This document shows positions 25,482 through 32,094 of a DNA stretch of 32,094 nucleotides, one piece after another. This DNA is from Corynebacterium sp. HMSC036D02 (GTDB lineage Bacteria; Actinomycetota; Actinomycetes; Mycobacteriales; Mycobacteriaceae): positions 1-32,094 of the forward strand of contig NZ_KV827679.1 of assembly GCF_001836165.1 (NCBI RefSeq), in the 5' to 3' direction. Each line of letters opens with the position of its first letter. Position 1 is the first letter of the stretch. The translations under genes were made by a program, and so were the position numbers. A model generated the notes under the pieces. That model was not told where the DNA came from and ran no database searches. It was given only the letters and a program-made list of their open reading frames with translations.

Positions 25482-26318
25482 TTAGCGCTTCTTGTTCGGG
25501 CGACGACGGCGCACGATCATGTTGTTCGAGTAACGGTTCGGGTTGCGGGTGCGGCCTTCCTTGTGGCCCCACGGCGACACCGGGTGGCGACCACCCGAGG
25601 TCTTACCCTCACCACCACCGTGCGGGTGGTCAACCGGGTTCATAACGACACCGCGGACGGTCGGGCGGACGCCCTTCCAACGCATACGGCCGGCCTTGCC
25701 CCAGCGGATGTTCATCTGGTCGGCGTTGCCAACCTCACCGACGGTGGCGCGGCAACGGATGTCGACGCGACGGATCTCGGAGGACGGCATACGCAGGATG
25801 GCGTACTTGCCTTCCTTACCCAGCAGCTGGATGGAAGCACCAGCGGAGCGGGCCAGCTTAGCGCCAGCGCCCGGCTTGAGCTCCACAGCGTGGATGGTGG
25901 TACCAGTCGGGATATTGCGCAGCGGCAGGTTGTTGCCAACCTTGATATCTGCGTTCGGACCAGCCTCAACGATGGTGCCCTGCTTCAGGCCCTTCGGGGC
26001 GATGATGTAGCGCTTCTCGCCGTCTGCGTAGTGCAGCAGAGCGATGTTAGCGGTACGGTTCGGGTCGTACTCGATGTGAGCAACCTTTGCAGGGATGCCG
26101 TCCTTGTCGGTACGACGGAAGTCGATCAGACGGTAACGGCGCTTGTGGCCACCGCCGATGTGGCGGGTGGTGATGCGGCCGTAGTTGTTACGACCACCAG
26201 TCTTGCTCAGCGGGCGCAGCAGGGACTTCTCCGGGGTCGAGCGAGTGATTTCCTCGAACTCGGACACGGAGGATGCGCGGCGACCCGGAGTTGTCGGCTT
26301 GTACTTACGAATAGCCAT
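25482..26318 (-). CDS. rplB: 50S ribosomal protein L2
   Basis: L2 is one of the most conserved proteins of the 50S subunit, needed for subunit joining and the peptidyl transferase centre. The 278-residue product begins [20 protein letters not shown]. It has the RNA-binding core ([20 protein letters not shown]) and the C-terminal hallmark [20 protein letters not shown]. It is followed by rpsS and preceded 35 bases upstream by rplW. Confidence 0.98.
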   Translation of the reverse strand: MAIRKYKPTTPGRRASSVSEFEEITRSTPEKSLLRPLSKTGGRNNYGRITTRHIGGGHKRRYRLIDFRRTDKDGIPAKVAHIEYDPNRTANIALLHYADGEKRYIIAPKGLKQGTIVEAGPNADIKVGNNLPLRNIPTGTTIHAVELKPGAGAKLARSAGASIQLLGKEGKYAILRMPSSEIRRVDIRCRATVGEVGNADQMNIRWGKAGRMRWKGVRPTVRGVVMNPVDHPHGGGEGKTSGGRHPVSPWGHKEGRTRNPNRYSNNMIVRRRRPNKKR

Positions 26319-26353
26319 AATTCTTCCTTTTCCTTTCGGCTCTTCGGTGGGGC

Positions 26354-26656
26354 TTAAGCGCCTGCGCCGAAGACGTCGATGGAGTCGCTGCCTTCACGGA
26401 GCGTCACGTAGGCGCGCTTGGTGGACTTACGCTGACCGAAGCCGGTGCGGGTGCGCTTGCGCTTGCCTGCACGGTTCACGGTGTTCACGGAAGCAACCTT
26501 CACGCCGAAGATCTGCTCGACGGCATCTTTAATCTGGGTCTTGTTGGAGTCCGTGGAGACGTAGAACGTGTAGACGTTCTGCTCCATCAGGCCGTAGGAC
26601 TTCTCGGACACAACCGGTGCGATGATGACGTCGCGCGGGTTAGCGAGCTTAGCCAT
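26354..26656 (-). CDS. rplW: 50S ribosomal protein L23
   Basis: L23 is the main docking site for trigger factor at the tunnel exit. The 100-residue product includes [40 protein letters not shown] and the basic loop [20 protein letters not shown]. Its ATG overlaps the rplD stop by one base. Confidence 0.98.
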   Translation of the reverse strand: MAKLANPRDVIIAPVVSEKSYGLMEQNVYTFYVSTDSNKTQIKDAVEQIFGVKVASVNTVNRAGKRKRTRTGFGQRKSTKRAYVTLREGSDSIDVFGAGA

Positions 26657-27318
26657 TACTTCTCCTCCTTAGCTTCCTCGGCGGCGCCGGTAGCGCGCTC
26701 GACGAAGGTGTGCAGAGCCTCAACGGAGAACACAACGTCATCCGAGTAGAGGACGTCGTAGGTGTTCAGCTGGCCGGCGTCCAGGATCTGGACGTTCGGC
26801 AGGTTGTTGGCGCTGCGGCGAGCATTGATGTCCTCGCGGCCGATGACCAGAAGAACATTCTTGCGGTCGGTGAGGCGCTCGATGAAAGCCTTGGCCTGCT
26901 TGGTGGACGGGGTCTGGCCCGGGACGAGCTCCTCGATGACGTGGATGCGCTCGTTACGTGCACGGTCAGACAGTGCGCCGTAGAGAGCAGCCTTGATCAT
27001 GCGCTTCGGGGTGCGCTGGGAGTAGTCACGCGGGACCGGGCCGTGCACGGTGCCACCACCGGTGTAGTGCGGCGCACGGATGGAGCCCTGGCGGGCGCGG
27101 CCGGTGCCCTTCTGGCGGAACGGCTTGCGACCACCGCCGCGGACCTCGCCGCGAGTCTTGGTCTTGTGGGTACCCTGACGAGCAGCAGCGAGCTGTGCGT
27201 TGACAACCTGGTGCATCAGAGCAATGGATGCCTCGGTGTCAAAGAGCTCGGCCGGCAACTCAACGGTGCCGTTGGTCTTACCGTCAGCGGTCTGGACGTC
27301 TAGCTTGAGGTTGCTCAT
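26656..27318 (-). CDS. rplD: 50S ribosomal protein L4
   Basis: L4 contacts the exit tunnel; in E. coli it also autoregulates the S10 operon, which I cannot infer here. The 220-residue product has the extended tunnel loop ([40 protein letters not shown]) and the globular C-terminal domain. The ATG overlaps the rplC stop by four bases. The C-terminal tail ([12 protein letters not shown]) is acidic. Confidence 0.98.
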   Translation of the reverse strand: MSNLKLDVQTADGKTNGTVELPAELFDTEASIALMHQVVNAQLAAARQGTHKTKTRGEVRGGGRKPFRQKGTGRARQGSIRAPHYTGGGTVHGPVPRDYSQRTPKRMIKAALYGALSDRARNERIHVIEELVPGQTPSTKQAKAFIERLTDRKNVLLVIGREDINARRSANNLPNVQILDAGQLNTYDVLYSDDVVFSVEALHTFVERATGAAEEAKEEK

Positions 27319-27971
27319 GCGTGTGCACCGCCCTTCACTGCGGTCTTAACGGTGACGAGGCCACCGCGCGCACCCGGGATAGCACCCTTGATGAGCAGCA
27401 GGTTGGACTCGGCATCAATCTTCTGAATCTTCAGGTTCTGGGTGGTCACGCGGTCCTGGCCCATGCGGCCAGCCATGCGCTTACCCTTGAAGACGCGGCC
27501 CGGGAACGAAGCGCCACCAATGCCACCAACGCGGCGGTGAGCAGCCTGGTTACCGTGGGCAGCGCCCTGGCCTGCGAAGCCGTGGCGCTTCATGGCGCCA
27601 GCGTAGCCGTGACCCTTGGTGGTGCCGGTGACGTCAACGAAGGTAACGCCCTCGAAGATGTCCACCTTGACCTCCTGGCCGACCTCGTATGCAGAGGTAT
27701 CGTCCATGCGGATCTCAGCGACGTAACGGCGCGGGGTCACGCCAGCCTTCTTGAAGTGACCAGCGGCCGGCTTGTTGGCCTTGCGCGGGTCCTTCTCGCC
27801 GAAGGCAATCTGGATGGCGTTGTAGCCATCGGTTTCCTTGGTACGGATCTGGGTAACCACGCACGGGCCAGCCTCGACGACGGTCACCGGCACAACGCGG
27901 TTCTCCTCGTCGAAGACCTGGGTCATGCCGAGCTTGGTGCCCAGAATTCCCTTGATCTCGTTTTCACTCAT
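27315..27971 (-). CDS. rplC: 50S ribosomal protein L3
   Basis: L3 is an assembly-initiator protein that reaches towards the peptidyl transferase centre. The 218-residue product begins [20 protein letters not shown] and includes [20 protein letters not shown], the W/GQ-loop region, and [20 protein letters not shown]. It has a GGAGA ribosome site. It overlaps rplD by four bases. Confidence 0.98.
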   Translation of the reverse strand: MSENEIKGILGTKLGMTQVFDEENRVVPVTVVEAGPCVVTQIRTKETDGYNAIQIAFGEKDPRKANKPAAGHFKKAGVTPRRYVAEIRMDDTSAYEVGQEVKVDIFEGVTFVDVTGTTKGHGYAGAMKRHGFAGQGAAHGNQAAHRRVGGIGGASFPGRVFKGKRMAGRMGQDRVTTQNLKIQKIDAESNLLLIKGAIPGARGGLVTVKTAVKGGAHA

Positions 27972-28006
27972 TGTTTGTTCTCCACCAAATACGTTGTGTC
28001 GATCGC

Positions 28007-28312
28007 TTACTGGATATTCACGTCGACGCTTGCCGGAAGGTCGATGCGCATGAGGGCGTCAACGGTCTTCGGGGTCGGGTCGAGAATGTCGATGAGGCGC
28101 TTGTGAGTGCGCATCTCGAAGTGCTCGCGAGAGTCCTTGTACTTGTGCGGAGAACGAATAACGGCGTATACGTTCTTCTCGGTTGGGAGCGGCACCGGGC
28201 CGACAACACGAGCACCCGTACGGGTAACGGTCTCGACGATCTTCTTAGCAGAAGCGTCGATGGCCTCGTGGTCGTAGGCCTTCAGCCGAATGCGGATTTT
28301 TTGTCCCGCCAC
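28007..28312 (-). CDS. rpsJ: 30S ribosomal protein S10
   Basis: S10 is a 30S head protein that also works in transcription antitermination as NusE. The 101-residue product begins [20 protein letters not shown] and includes [20 protein letters not shown] and [20 protein letters not shown]. The start is GTG at 28312, with AGAGGA 6 bases upstream. It is the first gene of the S10 operon, so the promoter lies in the 648 bases to its right. Confidence 0.98.
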   Translation of the reverse strand: MAGQKIRIRLKAYDHEAIDASAKKIVETVTRTGARVVGPVPLPTEKNVYAVIRSPHKYKDSREHFEMRTHKRLIDILDPTPKTVDALMRIDLPASVDVNIQ

Positions 28313-28960
28313 GCTTATCCTCTTCCTCGCTTCCCCACTTTCACATTCCCGGCGTATCCGGGGCGTGAAGCGGTGGGAAATTGCTTCTCGATTTCTCTAT
28401 AACGTTGTCCGGGCTGGAAGCCATGGCTCAACGCCAGTTGTCTGACTGTCATGACGACCACGAGAGTGACTTAAGGCAAAAGCCCAGAGTGCAGTGCTCG
28501 TGACGGGGTACAAGACCCGTAGTCAAAGTAAATAGGAAGAAGACTGGGGCGTTAGATCTCAATGATCCGCAACCAAAGTCTTATTCATATACTGCCGCTG
28601 TTTATTTGCCATGCCCCTTCTCCGGTCCATCTTCTCGGGATTGTCTCTGCTCAAGCGCGGACCTAGCCCGATCGGATGACCTTCGCGTGCGGTTCTAGAA
28701 GAGCCCCACAACAAAGGTGTCATGTTCGCCTTACCAGCAACAACGCCCTACAAGCTGGAGCCTGCGGCTACGTCGCTGTGTTAAAGCAACCCCTGTATTT
28801 AAGCACGTAACCTCGCGTTTTCCAAACTTATGAAGAAACAGTGGGTAACATCACGTTTTGGCCAAGGATCAGCTCCCCGCCGCCCCGCGCTCCGCGTTCG
28901 CGGTTAAGCTCGTGACGTAGATACCGACATAAATCAACTACACAGTGAGAGGGATCCATC
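28313..28960. other. Divergent intergenic region, rpsJ operon / Asp23 cluster
   Basis: A long (648-base) divergent gap with no supported gene. It must carry the S10 operon promoter and leader on the minus strand and the Asp23 cluster promoter on the plus strand. Small hairpins are CCCGG/CCGGG at 28348-28362, just before rpsJ, ACGGG/CCCGT at 28503-28520, and CCGCG-TT-CGCGG at 28892-28903. GAGAGGG at 28947-28953 is the ribosome site of the plus-strand gene. I found no promoter on either strand that I would defend. Confidence 0.5.
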
Positions 28961-29446
28961 ATGGCTGAAAACACCACCCCCAAGGACGTCGCCGAGCAGA
29001 CCGCCACGGCTGCCGACACCACCCCGGAGCGCAACAAGAACCTGGAGACCGATTTCGGCACCACCCGTATTGATGACGTTGTCGTCTCTAAAATTGCCGG
29101 CATCGCCGCCCGTGAGGTCTCCGGTGTCGCTGCCCTCGGCGGCGGTGGCGCCCGCATGATGGGCTCCATCCGCGAGTCCTTCGGTGCCTCCGAGGACGTC
29201 CGCCAGGGTGTCAGCGTCGAGGTCAATAACGGCACCGCCTCCATCGAGATCGCCATCATCGCCGAGTACGGCGTGGCCATCCACGAACTTGCCGAGGCTA
29301 TTCGCCGCAACATCATGAATGCGGTCGAGCGCATGACCGGCCTGTCCGTCGACCGCGTTGACGTCGTCGTCCACGACGTCAAGCTGCCGCGCGAAGAAGA
29401 CGAGTCCACCGAGGCAGCCCCGGCGGTTACCCAGGGCCAGGCATAA
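28961..29446 (+). CDS. Asp23/Gls24 family envelope stress protein
   Basis: Asp23-family proteins are abundant, membrane-associated proteins linked to cell-envelope stress in Gram-positive bacteria. The 161-residue product has the Asp23 domain at about 35-140: FGTTRIDDVVVSKIAGIAAR, REVSGVAALGGG, VEVNNGTASIEIAIIAEYGV, and AVERMTGLSVDRVDVVVHDV. The N- and C-terminal tails are polar and acidic (TTPKDVAEQTATAADTTPE; EEDESTEAAPAVT). It leads a six-gene, same-strand cluster with one-base gaps or overlaps at most junctions. It has no membrane segment, so it probably docks on the cluster's membrane proteins. Confidence 0.9.
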   Translation: MAENTTPKDVAEQTATAADTTPERNKNLETDFGTTRIDDVVVSKIAGIAAREVSGVAALGGGGARMMGSIRESFGASEDVRQGVSVEVNNGTASIEIAIIAEYGVAIHELAEAIRRNIMNAVERMTGLSVDRVDVVVHDVKLPREEDESTEAAPAVTQGQA

Positions 29447-29447
29447 C

Positions 29448-29753
29448 GTGACCTCTGCTGAGCTCACCCTCCCCATTGCCACGTCCATAGCGGCGGCGGT
29501 GACGGATCTAAGGGGCGTCGCCAAGCTCTCGCCCGGCCGGTTCGGGGAGGTCGCACTGCTCTTTCCTGGTGAGCGCGTGCACGGCATCCGCCGCCCTAAC
29601 CCGCAAGATGACACGCACCTGGAGCTGCACATCGTCGTTGATGTCAGCGCAGGTGTTCCACTCGCCGAGCTTGGCGACGTCACCCGCACCACCGTCCGCA
29701 CCACCTGGCACGCGGTGCGCCGCGTCGACGTGGTCTTCGACGACGCGGTCTAG
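29448..29753 (+). CDS. Small Asp23-like protein in the envelope cluster
   Basis: The 101-residue product starts at GTG 29448, one base after the previous stop codon. It has no membrane segment. Its layout recalls a reduced Asp23 fold: LPIATSIAAAVTDLRGVAKL, a beta part THLELHIVVDVSAGVPLAEL, a helix DVTRTTVRTTWHA and the final strand VRRVDVVFDDAV. This similarity is by eye and not by alignment. Start choice rests on coupling to the upstream gene; a further upstream ATG (29358) would overlap that gene heavily. Confidence 0.65.
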   Translation: MTSAELTLPIATSIAAAVTDLRGVAKLSPGRFGEVALLFPGERVHGIRRPNPQDDTHLELHIVVDVSAGVPLAELGDVTRTTVRTTWHAVRRVDVVFDDAV

Positions 29754-29785
29754 AAGGAACCGACATACAGAACTAAAGGAAAACC

Positions 29786-29980
29786 ATGAAGAACTACACC
29801 TCCCTCGGCGTGATCGCTGGCTTGGTTCTGGCCTTTTTCATCTACCTCGGCGTGTGGTACGTCGCGCTCGCGGTGCTCCTCGCCGCGGTGGGCGGCGTCA
29901 TCGGCGCGCATTTCGACGGCCGCATTGACCTCACCGCGGTGTGGAAGGGCGTGGTCGGCCAGGATAGAGGCCGAGGCTAG
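29786..29980 (+). CDS. Small membrane protein, DUF2273-like
   Basis: The 64-residue product has two hydrophobic stretches in its first 45 residues (SLGVIAGLVLAFFIYLGVWY and ALAVLLAAVGGVIGAHFDG), then a short polar end. Small proteins of this form (DUF2273) accompany Asp23 and AmaP in other Gram-positive bacteria. AAAGGA lies 6 bases before the ATG. Its TAG stop overlaps the next GTG start by one base. Confidence 0.75.
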   Translation: MKNYTSLGVIAGLVLAFFIYLGVWYVALAVLLAAVGGVIGAHFDGRIDLTAVWKGVVGQDRGRG

Positions 29981-30867
29981 TGAGCACCGCCAAGCACGGC
30001 CGCACCCGCTTTTCCCTGCGCGCGATGGAGAAGGTCATTAGCTCCGCCATCGCGAGCGTGCCGGGAACCGCGGCTGTCGACGCCAAGTTAGCCGGCCTCG
30101 CCGGCCGCGCCTTCCCGCGCGTGATGGCGCAAATGGATCCGGATACGCAGATGGTGGCGGTCGATGTCGACATTGCTGTCTACTGGCCCTCCCCCGTCAC
30201 CGAGGTTGCGAAGGCGGTGCGCGCAGCAATCCAGGAGGCTGTCCGCGATTTCACGGGCTTTCGCACCACTCGCGTCAACGTGACGGTGGGCGGCGCGGTC
30301 CCAGGCGAGCGCACAACCGCGCTGGCTGTTGAGACACGCACGCCGCTGTCGGCGCAGATTCCGGCGATTGTTCCGGAGCGTGCCTTGAAGCCGGTGGACG
30401 TGAGTCAGCACGCCGCGGTGCGTCAGGTGTCAACCCCTGTGCCGGTCCCGGTGCGCGGGGTGAGTGTGCCGGAGGCGGTGCGGGTGAGGGGCGTCGGCAA
30501 GCCTGCGGACGTTAAGGTACGCACGGAAGGTTTCGGCCCTGGCGAGAATCGCTACGAGGAGCTGCGCCCCATTCACACGGCCGAACCGCAGCCGCTGCGC
30601 GCGGTTACCGAGCCCGCGCCGGTGCAGGTTCGCTCGGTGCCGGCGCCACGGGAGTTCGCGCTGCGCCACGTCGAAGCACCCCGCCCGGTTGAGCCGCGCG
30701 GCGTGGAGCTTCCGCCCGCTGCTCCCCTACGCGTCCCGCATGCCACGCCGCTTCAGCTTCGCCCGATTACGATTCGGCCCTCGGCCGAATTCACCCGCCG
30801 GATAGACGTCCCGCGTCCGGTGCCGCTGCGCGCCATCACCATCCGCGAAGGAGGCCATCATGAGTGA
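29980..30867 (+). CDS. Asp23-like protein with a Pro/Arg repeat tail
   Basis: The 295-residue product starts at GTG 29980. Residues 10-105 look like an Asp23 domain (EKVISSAIASVPGTAAVDAK, QMVAVDVDIAVYWPSPVTEV, GFRTTRVNVTVGG). Residues 151-286 form a basic, proline-rich tail built from about 11-residue units, such as STPVPVPVRGV, TEPAPVQVRSV, EAPRPVEPRGV and DVPRPVPLRAI. No membrane segment or signal peptide is present, so the protein is predicted to be cytosolic. It overlaps the next gene by eight bases. I do not recognise the tail from any named family. Confidence 0.8.
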   Translation: MSTAKHGRTRFSLRAMEKVISSAIASVPGTAAVDAKLAGLAGRAFPRVMAQMDPDTQMVAVDVDIAVYWPSPVTEVAKAVRAAIQEAVRDFTGFRTTRVNVTVGGAVPGERTTALAVETRTPLSAQIPAIVPERALKPVDVSQHAAVRQVSTPVPVPVRGVSVPEAVRVRGVGKPADVKVRTEGFGPGENRYEELRPIHTAEPQPLRAVTEPAPVQVRSVPAPREFALRHVEAPRPVEPRGVELPPAAPLRVPHATPLQLRPITIRPSAEFTRRIDVPRPVPLRAITIREGGHHE

Positions 30868-31438
30868 GAAGTCGCTGCCCGCTGGCTTTGGCCAACGCCC
30901 GAAAGCCTCCCCGCCGGCACGCGGCTGGACCATCATCGTGGGCATCTTGCTGCTCGCGGCCGCCGTGGTCGTGGGGCGTGAGGCCTGGGTGATTGGTGCC
31001 AATGAGGGCGGAACCTCGTGGCTGCAGCCGTTCATCGACGTGATGTCCTCGCCGGAGATTCACACATGGATGCTCGTGGCCGGGGGCGTGGCGATCGTCG
31101 TCGGGCTGATTCTGTTGTGGGCGGCGTGTGCTCCGCGGAAGACAACGCACGTGCGGATTGGCTCCGAGGATGCGTCGATGTGGCTGCGCGCGGTGGATAT
31201 TGCGCGGGTGGCGTCGGCAACAGCGCGTCGGGTGCCGGGGACCACGGCGGCGCGGAGTCGGGCGAAGATTACTAAGGAGCGCTCCCGTATTACGGTGACG
31301 GCCACGGGCGATGCTGATGATGCGCAGCTCAAGGAGCGCGTGTCTGAAGCGGTGACGGCGGCGCTGGCGGCCATCACTCCGGCTCCGGAGGTTACCGTGG
31401 TGATTGAGAATGAACAGGAGGATATCGCCAATGTCTAA
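30860..31438 (+). CDS. Two-helix membrane protein, DUF6286-like
   Basis: The 192-residue product has two membrane segments, about 22-44 (GWTIIVGILLLAAAVVVGRE) and 70-91 (WMLVAGGVAIVVGLILLWAA). A soluble domain from about 100 follows, which again resembles an Asp23-type fold (SEDASMWLRAVDIARVASAT, RITVTATGDADDAQLKERVS, EVTVVIENEQ). GAAGGAGG lies before the ATG. It overlaps both neighbours by eight bases. The family label is by recognition of the layout and cluster context. Confidence 0.75.
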   Translation: MSEKSLPAGFGQRPKASPPARGWTIIVGILLLAAAVVVGREAWVIGANEGGTSWLQPFIDVMSSPEIHTWMLVAGGVAIVVGLILLWAACAPRKTTHVRIGSEDASMWLRAVDIARVASATARRVPGTTAARSRAKITKERSRITVTATGDADDAQLKERVSEAVTAALAAITPAPEVTVVIENEQEDIANV

Positions 31439-31997
31439 GACGCTTGCGGGTGTGGACCGCGCGATACTTGCGGTGTTAGGAATCCTGCTCATAGCTTTGG
31501 GCGTGTGGCCGATTCTCATTCACTTCGACGTGCCCTTCGCAACGTACTTGGCCACGTGGGTGGACCACGACACGTGGGCTGGATTGCCAGAGCAGTCCTG
31601 GTGGCCCTTTGCGCTGGGCTTGGCGACGATCATCTGTGCCCTCACCGGCCTGTGGCTCGTGATTAGCAACCTGCGGCACCATCGGTTTAACTCGGTGCCC
31701 TCGGAGGAGTCGAATGAGGAGGGCGCGATTAAGACGGAGATGTCCGCGATTGCGGGGGCGGTAGCGGATACGCTCGGTGAGGTCGAGGGCGTGGAGAAGG
31801 TCGCGCGGTTGGTGGCTTATGACCGCTCGCGGCCGACGCTGCAGTATGAGGTACTGGCGGATCCCGATACCCCACTGCTGCGCATCAAGGATGCCATTGA
31901 AGTCAATGACCGTGATTTCCGCGCGGCCTTCCCGGACGTGGATGTTGATACGCGGTACAAGGTTCATTTCACGAAGGTCCGCAACGCGGTCGCATAG
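31431..31997 (+). CDS. AmaP-like alkaline shock membrane protein
   Basis: AmaP is the membrane anchor for Asp23 in staphylococci. The 188-residue product has two membrane segments, about 8-30 (DRAILAVLGILLIALGVWPI) and 58-82 (WWPFALGLATIICALTGLWL), followed by a cytosolic domain (MSAIAGAVADTLGEVEGVEK, TLQYEVLADPDTPLLRIKDA). The start at 31431, with AGGAGG 9-10 bases upstream, is preferred to the in-frame ATG at 31404, which would overlap the previous gene by 35 bases. It is the last gene of the cluster. Confidence 0.78.
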   Translation: MSKTLAGVDRAILAVLGILLIALGVWPILIHFDVPFATYLATWVDHDTWAGLPEQSWWPFALGLATIICALTGLWLVISNLRHHRFNSVPSEESNEEGAIKTEMSAIAGAVADTLGEVEGVEKVARLVAYDRSRPTLQYEVLADPDTPLLRIKDAIEVNDRDFRAAFPDVDVDTRYKVHFTKVRNAVA

Positions 31998-32008
31998 GAT
32001 TCTTTACT

Positions 32009-32029
32009 GCTCAGTGGCCGCCGCTGAGC
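32009..32029. terminator. Possible terminator after the AmaP-like gene
   Basis: GCTCAG (32009-32014) and CTGAGC (32024-32029) flank a 9-base GC-rich loop. The plus-strand tail is TGGCTGTTTATTCTT, only partly T-rich. It lies 12 bases after the cluster's last stop codon. It is a modest candidate. Confidence 0.4.
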
Positions 32030-32036
32030 TGGCTGT

Positions 32037-32094
32037 TTATTCTTCCGGTTGCGGGGTTGCGGGTGCTGTTTTAGTCTCTGTGCCCATGGGGGAT
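32037..32094 (-). CDS. Possible C-terminal end of a gene running out of the window
   Basis: On the minus strand one frame stays open from the window edge to a TAA at 32037-32039. It reads PMGTETKTAPATPQPEE, the sort of polar, low-complexity tail found at protein ends, and it would be convergent with the Asp23 cluster. Only 18 codons are visible, so this is weak. Confidence 0.25.
   Translation of the reverse strand, partial: SPMGTETKTAPATPQPEE

Noticed and set aside
28521..28526. TTGACT on the minus strand as a -35 for the S10 operon
   Set aside because: At 17-18 bases downstream the sequence is TCACGA/CACGAG, which does not resemble a -10.

Overview
The window is a high-GC actinobacterial chromosome segment, almost certainly from a Corynebacterium. 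The ribosomal protein sequences, the split spc operon, the short adenylate kinase, the cysteine-free S4 and the sucrose PTS cassette all fit that genus. I cannot name the species. It covers the S10, spc and alpha ribosomal protein operons, mostly on the minus strand, so read 28312 down to 170 for the order of translation-machinery genes.

Layout in minus-strand order. (1) 28312-23144: intact S10 operon rpsJ-rplC-rplD-rplW-rplB-rpsS-rplV-rpsC-rplP-rpmC-rpsQ, closed by a strong terminator. (2) 22954-17477: a non-ribosomal insert with a lipoprotein, a small membrane protein, a fructokinase on the plus strand, and sucrose-6-phosphate hydrolase plus the sucrose PTS permease on the minus strand. Together they make a complete sucrose uptake and catabolism cassette. 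(3) 17067-15827: rplN-rplX-rplE. (4) 15645-13792: a formate module (FocA-type transporter, fdhD, a DUF6457 protein), without the formate dehydrogenase itself. (5) 13480-10832: rpsH-rplF-rplR-rpsE-rpmD-rplO. (6) 10548-7743, plus strand: a methyltransferase and FAD reductase pair predicted to make 10-methyl branched (tuberculostearic-type) fatty acids. (7) 7363-4683: secY-adk-map. (8) 4630-3839: a secreted L,D-transpeptidase. (9) 3615-170: infA, then rpsM-rpsK-rpsD-rpoA-rplQ. rpsN and rpmJ, often found in these operons, are not here.

Upstream of rpsJ and facing away from it, 28961-31997 (plus) is a tightly coupled six-gene Asp23/AmaP-type envelope cluster. One member carries a C-terminal tail built of about 11-residue Pro/Arg repeats that I do not recognise.

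The most interesting non-coding signals are: overlapping -10 elements for two divergent, apparently leaderless sucrose genes (20920-20926); a pair of related palindromes whose 8-base spacers are inverted relative to each other (10599-10740); a long inverted repeat with perfect 18-bp arms (17337-17427); and a leaderless-type promoter for the L,D-transpeptidase. I see no rRNA, tRNA, CRISPR array, transposase or phage gene.
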